Shown: one piece after another, positions 54,940 to 64,000 of the stretch
Layout of the letters: each line of letters begins with the position of its first letter
Numbering within the stretch: the first letter of the stretch is position 1
NCBI RefSeq assembly: GCF_002251735.1
Contig: NZ_NOXS01000030.1
Span: 186,001-250,000, forward strand
Source: Elstera cyanobacteriorum
Lineage (GTDB): Bacteria > Pseudomonadota > Alphaproteobacteria > Elsterales > Elsteraceae
Length of the DNA: 64,000 bases
Direction of reading: 5' to 3'
Translations under genes and position numbers: made by a program
The notes under the pieces: model-generated
Seen by the model: only the letters and a program-made list of their open reading frames with translations
Databases searched by the model: none
What the model was told of the DNA's origin: nothing

Positions 54940-55827
54940 TTACGCGGTTTTGCCGAACAGGCCCGCTGGCTTGACCAGCAGCACCAGGATCATCAGCACG
55001 AAAATCACCGTGCTCGATGCCTCGGGATAGAAAACTTTGGTCAAACCTTCGACGATCCCAAGGGCAACGCCGGTTAGGATTGATCCTAGGATCGACCCCA
55101 TGCCGCCGATCACGACGACCGCGAAGACGACGATGATCAGGTTCGACCCCATCAGCGCCCCGACCTGATAGATCGGCGCCGCCAGCACCCCGGCGAAGGC
55201 GGCAAGCGCCACGCCGAAACCATAGGTCAGGGTGATCATCACCGGCACGTTGATGCCGAACGCCTGGACGATTTCTGGGCGCTCGGTCGCGGCCCGCAGG
55301 GTCGCCCCCAGGCGGGTCTTTTCCAGCATCAACCAGACGCCAAGGCAGACGCCTAAGGCGGCAACCACCACCCAGGCGCGGTAGTTCGGCAGGAACATGA
55401 AGCCGAGGTTCTGACCGCCGCGCAGCGCGTCCGGGATCGCATAGGGCTGGCCCGACACGCCGAAGACCTGCTTGAACGCCCCTTCCGCCAGCAGCGTCAA
55501 CCCGAAGGTCAGCAACAGGCCATACAGATGGTCGAGCTTATACAGATGCCGCAGCAGCAGCCGTTCGATGACAATGCCAATCGCCCCGACGATGATCGGC
55601 GAGAGCAGAAGGGCGGGCCAATAGCCGATTCCCGCATAGTTCAACAGCATCCACGCCACAAAGGCGCCCATCATATAGAGCGCGCCGTGGGCAAAATTGA
55701 TGACGTTGAGAATACCAAAAATGATCGCCAGCCCCAGCGAGAGCAGCGCATAGAAACAGCCGTTGATCAAACCGATCAGCAATTGCCCATAGAGGGCCGC
55801 CGCCGGTACGCCGAAAATTTCAGTCAT
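54940..55827 (-). CDS. livH: Branched-chain amino-acid ABC permease LivH
   Basis: A 295-residue permease starting MTEIFGVPAAALYGQLLIGL at 55825-55827. It has the landmarks SLGLAIIFGILNVINFAHGA and RLGATLRAATERPEIVQAFG (coupling helix). It pairs with LivM. Confidence 0.93.
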   Translation of the reverse strand: MTEIFGVPAAALYGQLLIGLINGCFYALLSLGLAIIFGILNVINFAHGALYMMGAFVAWMLLNYAGIGYWPALLLSPIIVGAIGIVIERLLLRHLYKLDHLYGLLLTFGLTLLAEGAFKQVFGVSGQPYAIPDALRGGQNLGFMFLPNYRAWVVVAALGVCLGVWLMLEKTRLGATLRAATERPEIVQAFGINVPVMITLTYGFGVALAAFAGVLAAPIYQVGALMGSNLIIVVFAVVVIGGMGSILGSILTGVALGIVEGLTKVFYPEASSTVIFVLMILVLLVKPAGLFGKTA

Positions 55828-55903
55828 AACGGGAATCCGGGTCAGGGCCGGGCCCCTGCGCCGCAACGGGCGCAGAGGCCGACAGTGATGGAAACCTGGG
55901 TGC

Positions 55904-57124
55904 TTACTTCACCAGGGGGCAGCCGCCGTCTTTTTCGGGACGGAAGGCTTCATCGCCCGGGATGGTCGCCAGGATCTTATAATAATCCCACGGGCCTTTC
56001 GATTCGGCCGGGGTTTTCACCTGGGCAAGATACATATCGTGGACCATGCGCCCATCGGTGCGGATCTTGCCGTTCTTGGCGAACATATCGTTCACCGGCA
56101 GTTCGCGCATCTTCATGGCAACCTTCGTGCCATCGTCGGTCCCGGCCGCCTGAACCGCCTTCAGGTAATGCAGCGCCGAGGAGTAAACCCCCGCCTGCAC
56201 CATCGTCGGCATGCGCTTGACCTTATCGAAGAAGCGCTTGCCGAACGCACGGGTTTCGTCGTTCAGATCCCAGTAGAAGCCGGTCGTTAGGGTCAGGCCC
56301 TGGGCGGTCTGAAGACCAAGCGAATGCACGTCGGTCAAGAAAATCAGCATCCCGCCCAAGCGCTGACCGCCCTGGGTGATGCCGAATTCCGCCGCCTGTT
56401 TGATCGTCTGCACGGTATCAAGACCGGCGTTCGCAAGACCGATGACCTTCGCCTTGCTGGCCTGCGCTTGCAGCAGGAAGGACGAGAAATCGGCATTGGA
56501 CAGCGGATGGCGGACGCTGCCCAACACCTTCCCGCCATTCGCGGTCACGGCGGCCGCGGTATCGCGTTCCAGGGCATGGCCGAAAGCGTAATCAGCGGTC
56601 AGGAAGAACCAAGTATCGCCGCCCTGCTTCACGGTCGCGGTACCGGTGCCCTTGGCGAGCGCGTAGGTGTCGTAGGTATAATGCACACCGGTGACTGCGC
56701 AGGCCTTACCCGATAGATCGGAGCTGGCGGCGCCATTGTGCAGAATGACCTTATTCTTTTCCTTACCGATTTCCTGCACGGCCAGCGACACGGCGGAATT
56801 CAGCAGATCGGTGATCACATCGACCTTATCGGCATCGATCCACTTGCGGGCGATCGAGGCGGCGATATCGGCCTTGTTCTGATGATCGGCAAAAGCCGTT
56901 TCGATGGGTTTGCCCAATACCGTGCCGCCGAAGTCGGCAATCGCCATCTTCACGGCTTCAAGGCTGCCCGAGCCGCCCACATCGGCATAAACGCCCGACC
57001 CGTCGGTCAGCACGCCAATCTTCACCACATCATCGGTCAGTTGCGCCTGCGCGCTGCCAGCGGCCAGCAGAGCTGCCCCGGCAAGCAAGGCCGTACGCAA
57101 CGAAACCTTGGTCTGCTTCGTCAT
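55904..57124 (-). CDS. livK: Branched-chain amino-acid binding protein (LivJ/K-like)
   Basis: A 406-residue periplasmic-binding protein with a signal peptide ending near AAGSAQA|QLTDDVV. It has VVKIGVLTDGSGVYADVGG, then the typical type 1 fold with GVHYTYDTYALA and the FLTADYAFGHALERDTAAAV segment. Related proteins bind urea or aromatic acids, so the ligand is not certain. GGAGG lies about 8 bases before the ATG. It sits between livF and livH. Confidence 0.92.
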   Translation of the reverse strand: MTKQTKVSLRTALLAGAALLAAGSAQAQLTDDVVKIGVLTDGSGVYADVGGSGSLEAVKMAIADFGGTVLGKPIETAFADHQNKADIAASIARKWIDADKVDVITDLLNSAVSLAVQEIGKEKNKVILHNGAASSDLSGKACAVTGVHYTYDTYALAKGTGTATVKQGGDTWFFLTADYAFGHALERDTAAAVTANGGKVLGSVRHPLSNADFSSFLLQAQASKAKVIGLANAGLDTVQTIKQAAEFGITQGGQRLGGMLIFLTDVHSLGLQTAQGLTLTTGFYWDLNDETRAFGKRFFDKVKRMPTMVQAGVYSSALHYLKAVQAAGTDDGTKVAMKMRELPVNDMFAKNGKIRTDGRMVHDMYLAQVKTPAESKGPWDYYKILATIPGDEAFRPEKDGGCPLVK

Positions 57125-57159
57125 CGGATTATCCTCCCCAAAATGTCCGATCCAGTCGG

Positions 57160-57871
<712 letters not shown>

Positions 57872-57885
<14 letters not shown>

Positions 57886-58633
57886 GGCCGGACCCCATAT
57901 AAGCGCTGATAACCTGCGGGTTCTGCGATACTTCGGCGTAGGTGCCTTCGGCAATGATCTCGCCCCGTTGCAGGACAGAGATTTTATCCGACAGGTCGGC
58001 AACGACCGACAGGTTATGCTCCACCATCAACACGGTGCGGCCCTGCGCCGATTTCTTGATCAGCGCGGCGATGCGACCGATGTCTTCGCGCCCCAGGCCC
58101 GCCATCGGCTCATCGAGCAGCATCACCGTCGGCTCCAGCGCCAGGGTGGTGGCGATTTCCAGCGCGCGCTTGCGCCCATAGGCAAGCTCGACCGCCGTAT
58201 GGTTGCGAAACTCGGCAAGGCCGACCGCGTTCAGCAGTTCATCGGCCCGGTCATTGTACTGATCCAGCACTTTTTCCGACCGCCAGAAATCGAAACAGCC
58301 GCCGCGCTTGCGCTGTAGGGCGACACGCACGTTTTCACGCACGCTGAGATGCGGGAAAACCGCCGAAATCTGGAAGGACCGCACCAGTCCTTTTTGGGCG
58401 ATGGCCGCCGCTTCGACCGAGGTAATATCCTCGCCGCGGTACAATATTTGCCCGCTGGTCGGAATGAGAAACTTGGTCAGCAGATTGAAAACCGTCGATT
58501 TTCCGGCGCCATTCGGGCCGATCAGCGCGTGAATCGTGCCTTCCTTGACCGATAGATCGACTGATTTAACGGCTGTGAAGCCCGAAAACTGCTTCGTCAG
58601 CCCCCGCGCTTCCAGAATAGCGGTGCTCGCCAC
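57872..58633 (-). CDS. livG: Branched-chain amino-acid ABC ATPase LivG
   Basis: A 253-residue ATPase starting with GTG (VASTAILEARGLTKQFSGFT) at 58631-58633, 9 bases after GGGGGAGG. Walker A is LIGPNGAGKSTVFNLLTKF; Walker B VMLLDEPMAGLGRED. The signature is AYGRKRALEIATTLALE, as in LivG proteins. First gene of livGFKHM, driven from a promoter region shared with the divergent MFS gene. Confidence 0.94.
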
Positions 58634-58800
58634 GTCTAGGTACCTCCCCCATGCGAAGCTTTTTTCGCTTCTTTCGCCCGAGTTTCGTCTCGGTGTAGTC
58701 GGTAGGATGCTGGAACATGAGTGATCCGTCAACTCTGCCGACCAAATTTTAACGATCTGGTCTTGTCGGGGCGCTCGCCCCGGCTCATCCTGCCCAAAGA

Positions 58801-60006
58801 ATGACCGGAAACACCCCCCTTGCCCCGTCTGCCCCCGGCTATAACCGCTTTGCGGCGGCAATGATCGCCGTGGGCATCGCAACCTTCGCCCACCTTTATT
58901 GCGTACAACCGCTGCTGCCGCTATTGGCCGAAAGTTTCAGCCTGTCCCCGTCCAGCAGTTCGCTATCGCTGTCGGTGACCACGCTGATTCTGGCGGTTGC
59001 CCTGCCGCTGGTCGGGCCGCTGACCGAGCGCACGAACCGCCGCCGCGTGCTGCAAATCGCGCTGGCCGGGGCGACGTTGGCGACGCTGGCAAGCCTGCTC
59101 AGCCCGTCCTGGCCGCTGCTGCTGATCGCCCGCGCCGCCCTCGGGATTGCCTTAGCCGCCCTACCCGCCAATGCGATGGCGTTGATTGCCGAAGAAGTGG
59201 ACTCGCGCGCCTTGGGGCGGTTAATGGGGCTCTATCTGGCCGGAACCGTCTTTGGCGGCATGAGCGGGCGGGTACTGGCGGGGTTTCTCGCCGATTGGCT
59301 GGGTTGGCGCGGCGCTTTAGCCGGGATCGACCTGGTCGGCCTGGTCTGCTTGCTGGTCTTCTGGCGCTGCTGCCCAACCCCGCAGGGCTTTACCCCGCGC
59401 CGCATCGCTTTACGGCCTTACCTGAGCGCCCTGCTGCACCATGCCCGCGACCCGGGCTTACGCAATTTCGCGCTGATGGGCGGGCTGTTGATGGGCCAAT
59501 TCGTCGCGACCTACAACTACCTAGGCTTCCGCCTGCTGGCGCCGCCGTTCAACCTCGATCACAAAACCGTGGGCCTGCTGTTCCTAACCTATGTGGCGGG
59601 CATGGTCGGCACAACGGTCGGCGGACGCTGGCTCGACCGCTGGGGGGCGGGAAGGGCACTGCCGCTCGCCCTCGCGCTGACCGCCGCCGGGCAGGCTGCC
59701 CTGCTGATCGACCATTTGGTCCCGATTGCCGGGGGCGTTGCCTTAATGACCTTCGGCTTTTTCGCCGCCCATGCGTGCCTCTCCACCCTGGTCGGGCGTC
59801 GCGGCGGCGAGTCGAAAAGTCGCACGGTCGCCCTCTATCTTATCGCCTATTACATTGGCTCCAGCGCGCTAGGGGCGGGCCTCGGGTATGCCTGGAGCGG
59901 CTTTGGTTGGTCGGGCGTCGCGGCGGCGGCCCTAACCGCTATTGCGGTTTCGGCGCTGCTGCTGCGTCCGGCCCTTCGGCCAGCGCCAGCCAAATCGGAT
60001 TCTTGA
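58801..60006 (+). CDS. MFS transporter
   Basis: A 401-residue permease of the major facilitator superfamily (AraJ/YnfM-like) with 12 predicted helices. The loop 2-3 motif reads LTERTNRRRVLQIAL. The ATG has no strong Shine-Dalgarno (AAAGA nearby). Substrate unknown, often a drug or sugar. Its 3' 68 bases are antisense to the end of dnaQ. Confidence 0.9.
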   Translation: MTGNTPLAPSAPGYNRFAAAMIAVGIATFAHLYCVQPLLPLLAESFSLSPSSSSLSLSVTTLILAVALPLVGPLTERTNRRRVLQIALAGATLATLASLLSPSWPLLLIARAALGIALAALPANAMALIAEEVDSRALGRLMGLYLAGTVFGGMSGRVLAGFLADWLGWRGALAGIDLVGLVCLLVFWRCCPTPQGFTPRRIALRPYLSALLHHARDPGLRNFALMGGLLMGQFVATYNYLGFRLLAPPFNLDHKTVGLLFLTYVAGMVGTTVGGRWLDRWGAGRALPLALALTAAGQAALLIDHLVPIAGGVALMTFGFFAAHACLSTLVGRRGGESKSRTVALYLIAYYIGSSALGAGLGYAWSGFGWSGVAAAALTAIAVSALLLRPALRPAPAKSDS

Positions 60007-60676
60007 GTTTCGCGACGAAAGCCGCGTGCCGGGCCAATTCCTCGGCGCTTGCGGCATGGGGCCGGGGCGGGCGCGGCGGGCGGTTCGGCGCGGTCAGCGG
60101 CGCGGCCGGGCGGCCCGACGCCTCCTCCGCCTCCATCCCCGCGAGATTAAGGCCGCGCTGCTTGCCGCCCAGCAGCTCGACATAAACCTCCGCCAGCAGT
60201 TCGGTATCGAGCAAGGCGCCGTGCTTGACGCGGTGGCTATTGTCGATCTCGAAACGACGGCACAGCGCATCGAGGCTGGCGGGGGAACCGGGGAATTTGC
60301 GCCGGGCGAGGGTGAGCGTGCAGAAGGCCCGGTCTTCGGCGATCCGCGGCTTGCCGCAGCGCTTCAACTCCGCATTCAAGAAGCGCATATCGAATTCGGC
60401 ATTGTGGATCACGAGGCGGCTATCGCTGCCGATAAAGTCGAGAAACTGATCGACGATCTTGGCGAAGGGCGGGTGCTGGGCCAGAAACTCGGTCGATAGC
60501 CCGTGGACGCGGAAAGCATCCTCCGGCACGTCGCGCTCGGGATTGATATAGAGGTGGAGGGGCGGGCGGCTGGTCGGGCTGCCGTCCATCAACTCGATGC
60601 AAGCGATTTCGACGATGCGGTGGCCCGATGCCGGATCAAAGCCGGTGGTTTCGGTATCGAGACAAATTTCGCGCAT
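59939..60676 (-). CDS. dnaQ: DNA polymerase III epsilon subunit (proofreading exonuclease)
   Basis: A 245-residue DEDDh exonuclease: Asp 7 and Glu 9 (LDTETTGFDP), Asp 96 (HNAEFDMRFL), and His 152 with Asp 157 (HGALLDTEL). The C-terminal tail, with a Pro/Arg-rich linker PAAPLTAPNRPPRPPRPHAA, is the alpha-subunit binding region. It proofreads replication. Its start overlaps the end of coaE by 41 bases and its end overlaps the MFS gene antisense. Confidence 0.95.
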   Translation of the reverse strand: MREICLDTETTGFDPASGHRIVEIACIELMDGSPTSRPPLHLYINPERDVPEDAFRVHGLSTEFLAQHPPFAKIVDQFLDFIGSDSRLVIHNAEFDMRFLNAELKRCGKPRIAEDRAFCTLTLARRKFPGSPASLDALCRRFEIDNSHRVKHGALLDTELLAEVYVELLGGKQRGLNLAGMEAEEASGRPAAPLTAPNRPPRPPRPHAASAEELARHAAFVAKLKNPIWLALAEGPDAAAAPKPQ

Positions 60677-61328
60677 AGGCCCTACGTCCGGCGGGAGGGG
60701 AACGAAGCAGTGGGCCGACCGGCGGCGGCGCCCGGCGCAGGGCGCGCAAAACCTGCATCACCTCGCGCCGCGTTACCGCCCGGCCTAGCCCCGTGGGAAT
60801 GATATAATCGGCCTGCCGCCGTTTGGCGAGGTCCGGCCATTGCTGCACCCGGATCGCCTGAAGCCGCGCTGGGGTCATCCCCGGTCGCCGCAACACCCGC
60901 GCCGCCTGAACCTGGGTTGGGGCCGTGACGACCATCACCCGGTCGCATTGCTTATCAATCCCGGTTTCGAACAGCAGCGGAATATCGAGAACGACCAGCC
61001 AGTGGCGAGCGTTTCGCTTTAGAAACAAACTCCGCGCGGCGCTGACGCGCGGGTGCAGAATCGCCTCCAACCGCCGCAGCGCCGGGGGATTGTTGAACAC
61101 CGCCGCCCCTAGCTTGGGCCGCAGCACGCGCCCGTCTTCCACCGTGCCAGGAAAGGCTTCGGCAATCGCCCGGATCGCCGCCTTATCCTCCCGCAACAGC
61201 CGATGCACCTCCGCATCCGCATCCTGCACCGGTAAGCCAAACTGCCGAAAAATCGCCGCCGTCGCCGACTTACCCATCCCGATGGAGCCGGTGAGGCCGA
61301 GGATCAGCGGGCGGGCGCGGCGCGGCAT
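60636..61328 (-). CDS. coaE: Dephospho-CoA kinase
   Basis: A 230-residue P-loop kinase: LGLTGSIGMGKSATAAIFRQ (P-loop 14-21), DADAEVHRLL, and LDIPLLFETGIDKQCDRVMV. It catalyses the last step of CoA synthesis. The C-terminus runs 41 bases into dnaQ, giving a basic extension (RRAYARNLSRYRNHRL) with no known role. It is probably somewhat longer than typical CoaE (about 200 residues). Confidence 0.93.
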   Translation of the reverse strand: MPRRARPLILGLTGSIGMGKSATAAIFRQFGLPVQDADAEVHRLLREDKAAIRAIAEAFPGTVEDGRVLRPKLGAAVFNNPPALRRLEAILHPRVSAARSLFLKRNARHWLVVLDIPLLFETGIDKQCDRVMVVTAPTQVQAARVLRRPGMTPARLQAIRVQQWPDLAKRRQADYIIPTGLGRAVTRREVMQVLRALRRAPPPVGPLLRSPPAGRRAYARNLSRYRNHRL

Positions 61329-61331
61329 CGG

Positions 61332-62165
61332 TTAGGCCAGCACCGCCGCGCGCAGGGCGTCGTCAATCTCCGGCGTCACGCCGAAGAAGCGTTCGAAGGC
61401 GGGTTTTGCTTGATACAGCAGCATCCCCAGACCATCGACCGTCCGCAGCCCGCGCGCTTTCGCCTGCCGCAGCAGGCTGGTTTCGAGCGGACTATAGACG
61501 AGATCATAGACGATGGCCCCCGCCGCCAGCCCATCGAGCGTGATCGTATGATCGGGCTGGCCGGTCATGCCGAGGCTGGTGGCATTGACGAGAAGCGACG
61601 CCCCCGCCACAGCCTCCGCCGCCCCGGCTTCGTCCACGGCGTGCAGGGTTAGCCCCGGACGGGCGAAATGCTGGATCAGCGCCTCTGCCCGGGCTTTGGA
61701 GCGGTTAACGACGCGGATTTCCCGCGCCCCCGCCTCCACCAGCCCATAGAGCACCGCACGCGACGCCCCCCCGGCCCCCAGTACCACGGCAGGCCCCGCA
61801 TCGGCGCGGAACCCCGGCACGGAGACGCGCAGATATTCCATGAAACCATAGACATCGGTATTGGTGCCGAAGATGCGCCCGTCGCGGAATGTCACCGTAT
61901 TGACCGCCCCAACCGCCTGGGCCGCCGCGTCGATCTCATCCACCAGCGGCAACACGATTTCCTTATGCGGAATGGTTAGATTGCAGCCGGTGAAGCCCAT
62001 TTTCGGCAGGCGCGGCAGGCAATCGGCCAAATCGTCGGGCCGGATCGGCAGGGCGATATAGGTTCCGGAAATCCCATACTGCTTCAACCAATGGCCGTGC
62101 AACTTGGGCGAACGGGAATGATGGATCGGCCAGCCAATAACGGCGGCGAGCTTAAGATCGCTCAC
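61332..62165 (-). CDS. aroE: Shikimate dehydrogenase
   Basis: A 277-residue enzyme. The shikimate site includes HHSRSPKLHG (Ser 17, Ser 19) and catalytic Lys 68 (TIPHKE) and Asp 104 (GTNTDVYGF). The NADP-binding loop is VVLGAGGASRAVLYGLVEAG. The start is GTG, right after the maf stop. It reduces 3-dehydroshikimate in aromatic amino-acid synthesis. Confidence 0.96.
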   Translation of the reverse strand: MSDLKLAAVIGWPIHHSRSPKLHGHWLKQYGISGTYIALPIRPDDLADCLPRLPKMGFTGCNLTIPHKEIVLPLVDEIDAAAQAVGAVNTVTFRDGRIFGTNTDVYGFMEYLRVSVPGFRADAGPAVVLGAGGASRAVLYGLVEAGAREIRVVNRSKARAEALIQHFARPGLTLHAVDEAGAAEAVAGASLLVNATSLGMTGQPDHTITLDGLAAGAIVYDLVYSPLETSLLRQAKARGLRTVDGLGMLLYQAKPAFERFFGVTPEIDDALRAAVLA

Positions 62166-62765
62166 TTAAACCAGCCCTAGCTTGTGATGACGCAGAAAAT
62201 CCAACAGCGGCAGCAACGGCAGCCCGAGGATGGTGAAGAAATCGCCGTCGATGCGCTCGAACAGGTTCACGCCATAGCCTTCGAGATGATAGGCGCCAAC
62301 ACTGCTGAGAATGCCCGGCCCGGTCTGGTGCAGATAAGCGTCGATCTGCGCGTCGGTCAGCCGCCGCATGGTCAGGGTCGCCACCGCCCGGTGCGTCCAG
62401 ATCGACGCGCCATCGCGGTGAATGGCAACCGCCGTAATCAGTTTATGGGATTTGCCCGCCAGCGCCTGCAACTGCCCAATCGCCGCCGCCATGGTCGCAG
62501 GCTTATCGAACCAGGTGCCACCGCACTCCAGCATCTGATCGGCGCCTAATACCATCGCACCGGGCAAGCGGCGGGAGACGCGTTCGGCCTTGAGATGCGC
62601 GAGTTCCTGGGCAACATCCGCCGCGCTGGCGCCATCGGCGCGCAGGGATTCCTTGACCATCGCTTCGTCGATAGCGGCGGGCACCGCTTCCACCGTCAGC
62701 CCGGCGTTATGCAGCAGGGCGAGGCGGGTGGCGCTGCCCGAGGCGAGAATCAGCGGCGGGCTCAT
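62166..62765 (-). CDS. maf: Maf family nucleotide pyrophosphatase
   Basis: A 199-residue protein with LILASGSATRLALLHNAGL (Maf start, SxxR), VLGADQMLE and the DKPATMAAAIGQLQALAGKSH region. It hydrolyses non-canonical or UTP/dTTP-type nucleotides. The ATG overlaps the ppsR stop by four bases. Confidence 0.95.
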   Translation of the reverse strand: MSPPLILASGSATRLALLHNAGLTVEAVPAAIDEAMVKESLRADGASAADVAQELAHLKAERVSRRLPGAMVLGADQMLECGGTWFDKPATMAAAIGQLQALAGKSHKLITAVAIHRDGASIWTHRAVATLTMRRLTDAQIDAYLHQTGPGILSSVGAYHLEGYGVNLFERIDGDFFTILGLPLLPLLDFLRHHKLGLV

Positions 62766-63634
62766 GCCGAATGTCCTGACCGGATATGGGTATGGGGGTG
62801 GATTTCGCCGGGATGCTCCCGCTCCTGCAAAAGCTGGATCACAGCGGCGGCGGTTTCTTCGATGGACCGGCGGGTCATGTCGATGATCGGCCAGCCCTTT
62901 TCTTCGAACAGACGGCGGGCCGCCGTCACTTCGGCGCGCACACGATCGATGTCGGTGTAACTGGTGCTATCGTCCTGTGAGAGTTGCTTCAGCCGATTGC
63001 GGCGGATCTGCACCAGCCGGTTGGGATCGTTGGTCAAAGCAACGATCAGCGGCTTCTTGCAGGTCAGCAGTTCATCCGGCAACGGCACGCCGGGAACGAT
63101 GGGCACATTGGCGGCCTTGTAGCCGCGATTGGCGAGATACATGCAGGTCGGGGATTTCGATGTTCGCGACACGCCGACCAGCACGACGTCGGCTTCCTCG
63201 AGGTTCCAATAGGCTTGGCCGTCGTCGTGATTCTGGGTGTAGGTCATCGCGTCGATACGGCGGAAATAGTCATTATCCAGCGTATGCTGCTTGCCCGGCT
63301 GCTTACTGCCCGAGAGGCCGAGGTACGACCCCAGCGCGCCGATCACCGGATCGAGGATCGGGATCAGCGGCACTTGCAGCGTGCGGCACTCGTCCTGCAA
63401 CTGTTTGCGCAGCTTATCGTCCACCATCGTAAACAGCACCGGGCCGGGTTTTGCGGCAATCCCCGCCAGCACTTTGCTCATATGATTGCCCGAACGGACC
63501 AGCGACCAGATATGCATATCCGGCTCCACCCCCTCGAACTGCACAATGCAGGCGCGGGCGACGGCATGCACCGTGTCGCCCGTTGAATCGGACACCAGAT
63601 GGAGCGAAACGGTGCGGGGGGCGGGCGAGACCAT
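62762..63634 (-). CDS. PEP synthase regulatory protein / pyruvate phosphate dikinase regulator (DUF299)
   Basis: A 290-residue bifunctional Ser/Thr kinase and phosphorylase family member. The N-terminal HLVSDSTGDTVHAVARA and the P-loop GVSRTSKSPTCMYLANRGYK (about residues 154-173), with PIVPGVPLP after it, are conserved. It regulates PEP synthetase or pyruvate phosphate dikinase by ADP-dependent phosphorylation; the target is not in the window. First gene of the ppsR-maf-aroE-coaE-dnaQ run. Confidence 0.94.
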   Translation of the reverse strand: MVSPAPRTVSLHLVSDSTGDTVHAVARACIVQFEGVEPDMHIWSLVRSGNHMSKVLAGIAAKPGPVLFTMVDDKLRKQLQDECRTLQVPLIPILDPVIGALGSYLGLSGSKQPGKQHTLDNDYFRRIDAMTYTQNHDDGQAYWNLEEADVVLVGVSRTSKSPTCMYLANRGYKAANVPIVPGVPLPDELLTCKKPLIVALTNDPNRLVQIRRNRLKQLSQDDSTSYTDIDRVRAEVTAARRLFEEKGWPIIDMTRRSIEETAAAVIQLLQEREHPGEIHPHTHIRSGHSA

Positions 63635-63729
63635 CGGCGGCGGGTTCCTTTTAAGGCTGCCCTTCGGGTCTAACCCGTTTGGCGGGGCGGCTCAAGCTTT
63701 GGCGCGTCGGGGGGCGCGCAGGTTTCGGC

Positions 63730-63761
63730 TTGACCCGGCCCCAAGGGCCGCCCCCCATAAC
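63730..63761 (+). promoter_or_regulatory. Candidate MerR-type promoter with long spacer and dyad
   Basis: TTGACC (63730-63735) and CATAAC (63756-63761) are 20 bp apart, longer than the usual 17. The spacer contains the dyad CGGCCC-CAA-GGGCCG (63736-63750), a MerR-family arrangement, just upstream of the MerR gene. The -10 is weak. Confidence 0.4.
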
Positions 63762-63791
63762 CACCGGGTTGTCCCCTTGCGAGGTTTTCCG

Positions 63792-64000
63792 ATGGCGCCG
63801 ACCGCCCCCGCCCTAAGCCCTGCCGAAGCCGCCACCCGGCTGGGCATTTCGATCAAAGCGCTGCGGGTTTACGAACAGCGCGGCTGGCTTAGCCCACAGC
63901 GCAGTGCCGCCGGGTGGCGCGTCTATGGCCCCGCCACCCTGGCCCGCGCCGCCGAAATCGTGACCTTGCGCCGCCTCGGTCTCAGTCTAGCACAGATTGG
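63792..64000 (+). CDS. MerR family regulator, 3' truncated by window edge
   Basis: The first 69 residues (MAPTAPALSPAEAATRLGIS...) match the MerR winged helix: EAATRLGISIKALRVYEQRG is the helix-turn-helix and SPQRSAAGWRVYGPATLARA the wing. The rest, including any metal or ligand domain, is beyond the window. A TipA-like or general MerR member is likely. A possible MerR-type promoter precedes it, suggesting autoregulation. Confidence 0.85.
   Translation, partial: MAPTAPALSPAEAATRLGISIKALRVYEQRGWLSPQRSAAGWRVYGPATLARAAEIVTLRRLGLSLAQI

Noticed and set aside
58740-58762. GACCA/TGGTC inverted repeat in the livG-MFS divergent gap
   Set aside because: Only 5-bp arms with a 13-base spacer; too weak to call an operator.

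Overview
The window looks like chromosome of a high-GC alphaproteobacterium, most likely Rhodospirillales-like. The evidence is the gene content and order: a dnaN-recF pair, gyrB, a ppsR-maf-aroE-coaE-dnaQ block, leuC-leuD-leuB and an LPS-core cluster with hldE, plus high GC and many ATGA/GTGA gene overlaps. The taxon is inferred from gene content only. No rRNA, tRNA, CRISPR array, insertion sequence or integrase was found.

Layout. 1-5.4 kb: the 3' part of a globin-coupled chemoreceptor faces a complete ugpBAEC glycerol-3-phosphate uptake operon. 5.4-8.5 kb: a TerC-family membrane protein behind a structured leader, an AT-rich acetyltransferase, and an XRE regulator with an Smr-domain protein. 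8.5-13.7 kb: lutABC lactate oxidation genes with a GntR-type operator, and a large flavin amine oxidase. 13.7-15 kb: possible small genes and a MarR regulator. 15-17.4 kb: dnaN-recF. 17.4-24.9 kb: a threonine-dehydratase-like enzyme divergent from an AraC regulator, a YhiN/BaiN-like flavoprotein, trpS, a DUF1330 gene, a membrane protein with an MmyB-like regulator, and murJ. 25-29 kb: a pair of paralogous lipoproteins of unknown family, a MoeB-like gene with cupin and Lrp genes, and a DUF4166/DCC divergent pair. 29.1-32.4 kb: a small gene with its own Shine-Dalgarno and terminator, mntH, and an isolated contractile-tail sheath gene. 32.6-40.2 kb: gyrB, a PIN nuclease with an unknown partner, and leuB-leuD-RDD-leuC. 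40.3-45 kb: a LysR regulator and a copper-handling operon (CopC-CopD fusion, DUF1775, DUF2946) headed by a cNMP-binding SpoIIE-type phosphatase. 45.2-49 kb: two glycosyltransferases and hldE. 49-54 kb: an acetyltransferase pair, a diiron-type ferritin-like protein, an alpha/beta hydrolase, bfd-bfr, and an orphan ferric-iron binding protein. 54-58.6 kb: a complete liv branched-chain amino-acid ABC operon. 58.8-64 kb: an MFS transporter, the dnaQ-coaE-aroE-maf-ppsR block, and the start of a MerR regulator.

Links between genes. Metal handling recurs (mntH, bfr/bfd, the iron-binding protein, the copper operon). An identical 11-bp element lies about 70-75 bp upstream of both mntH and the iron-binding protein gene, which suggests one metal regulator for both. 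A perfect TNGTNNNACNA palindrome upstream of lutA points to control by a FadR-subfamily GntR protein that is not encoded in the window. The least explained items are the orphan eCIS-like sheath, the PIN/unknown-protein pair, the tandem lipoproteins and the 58-residue gene next to mntH.
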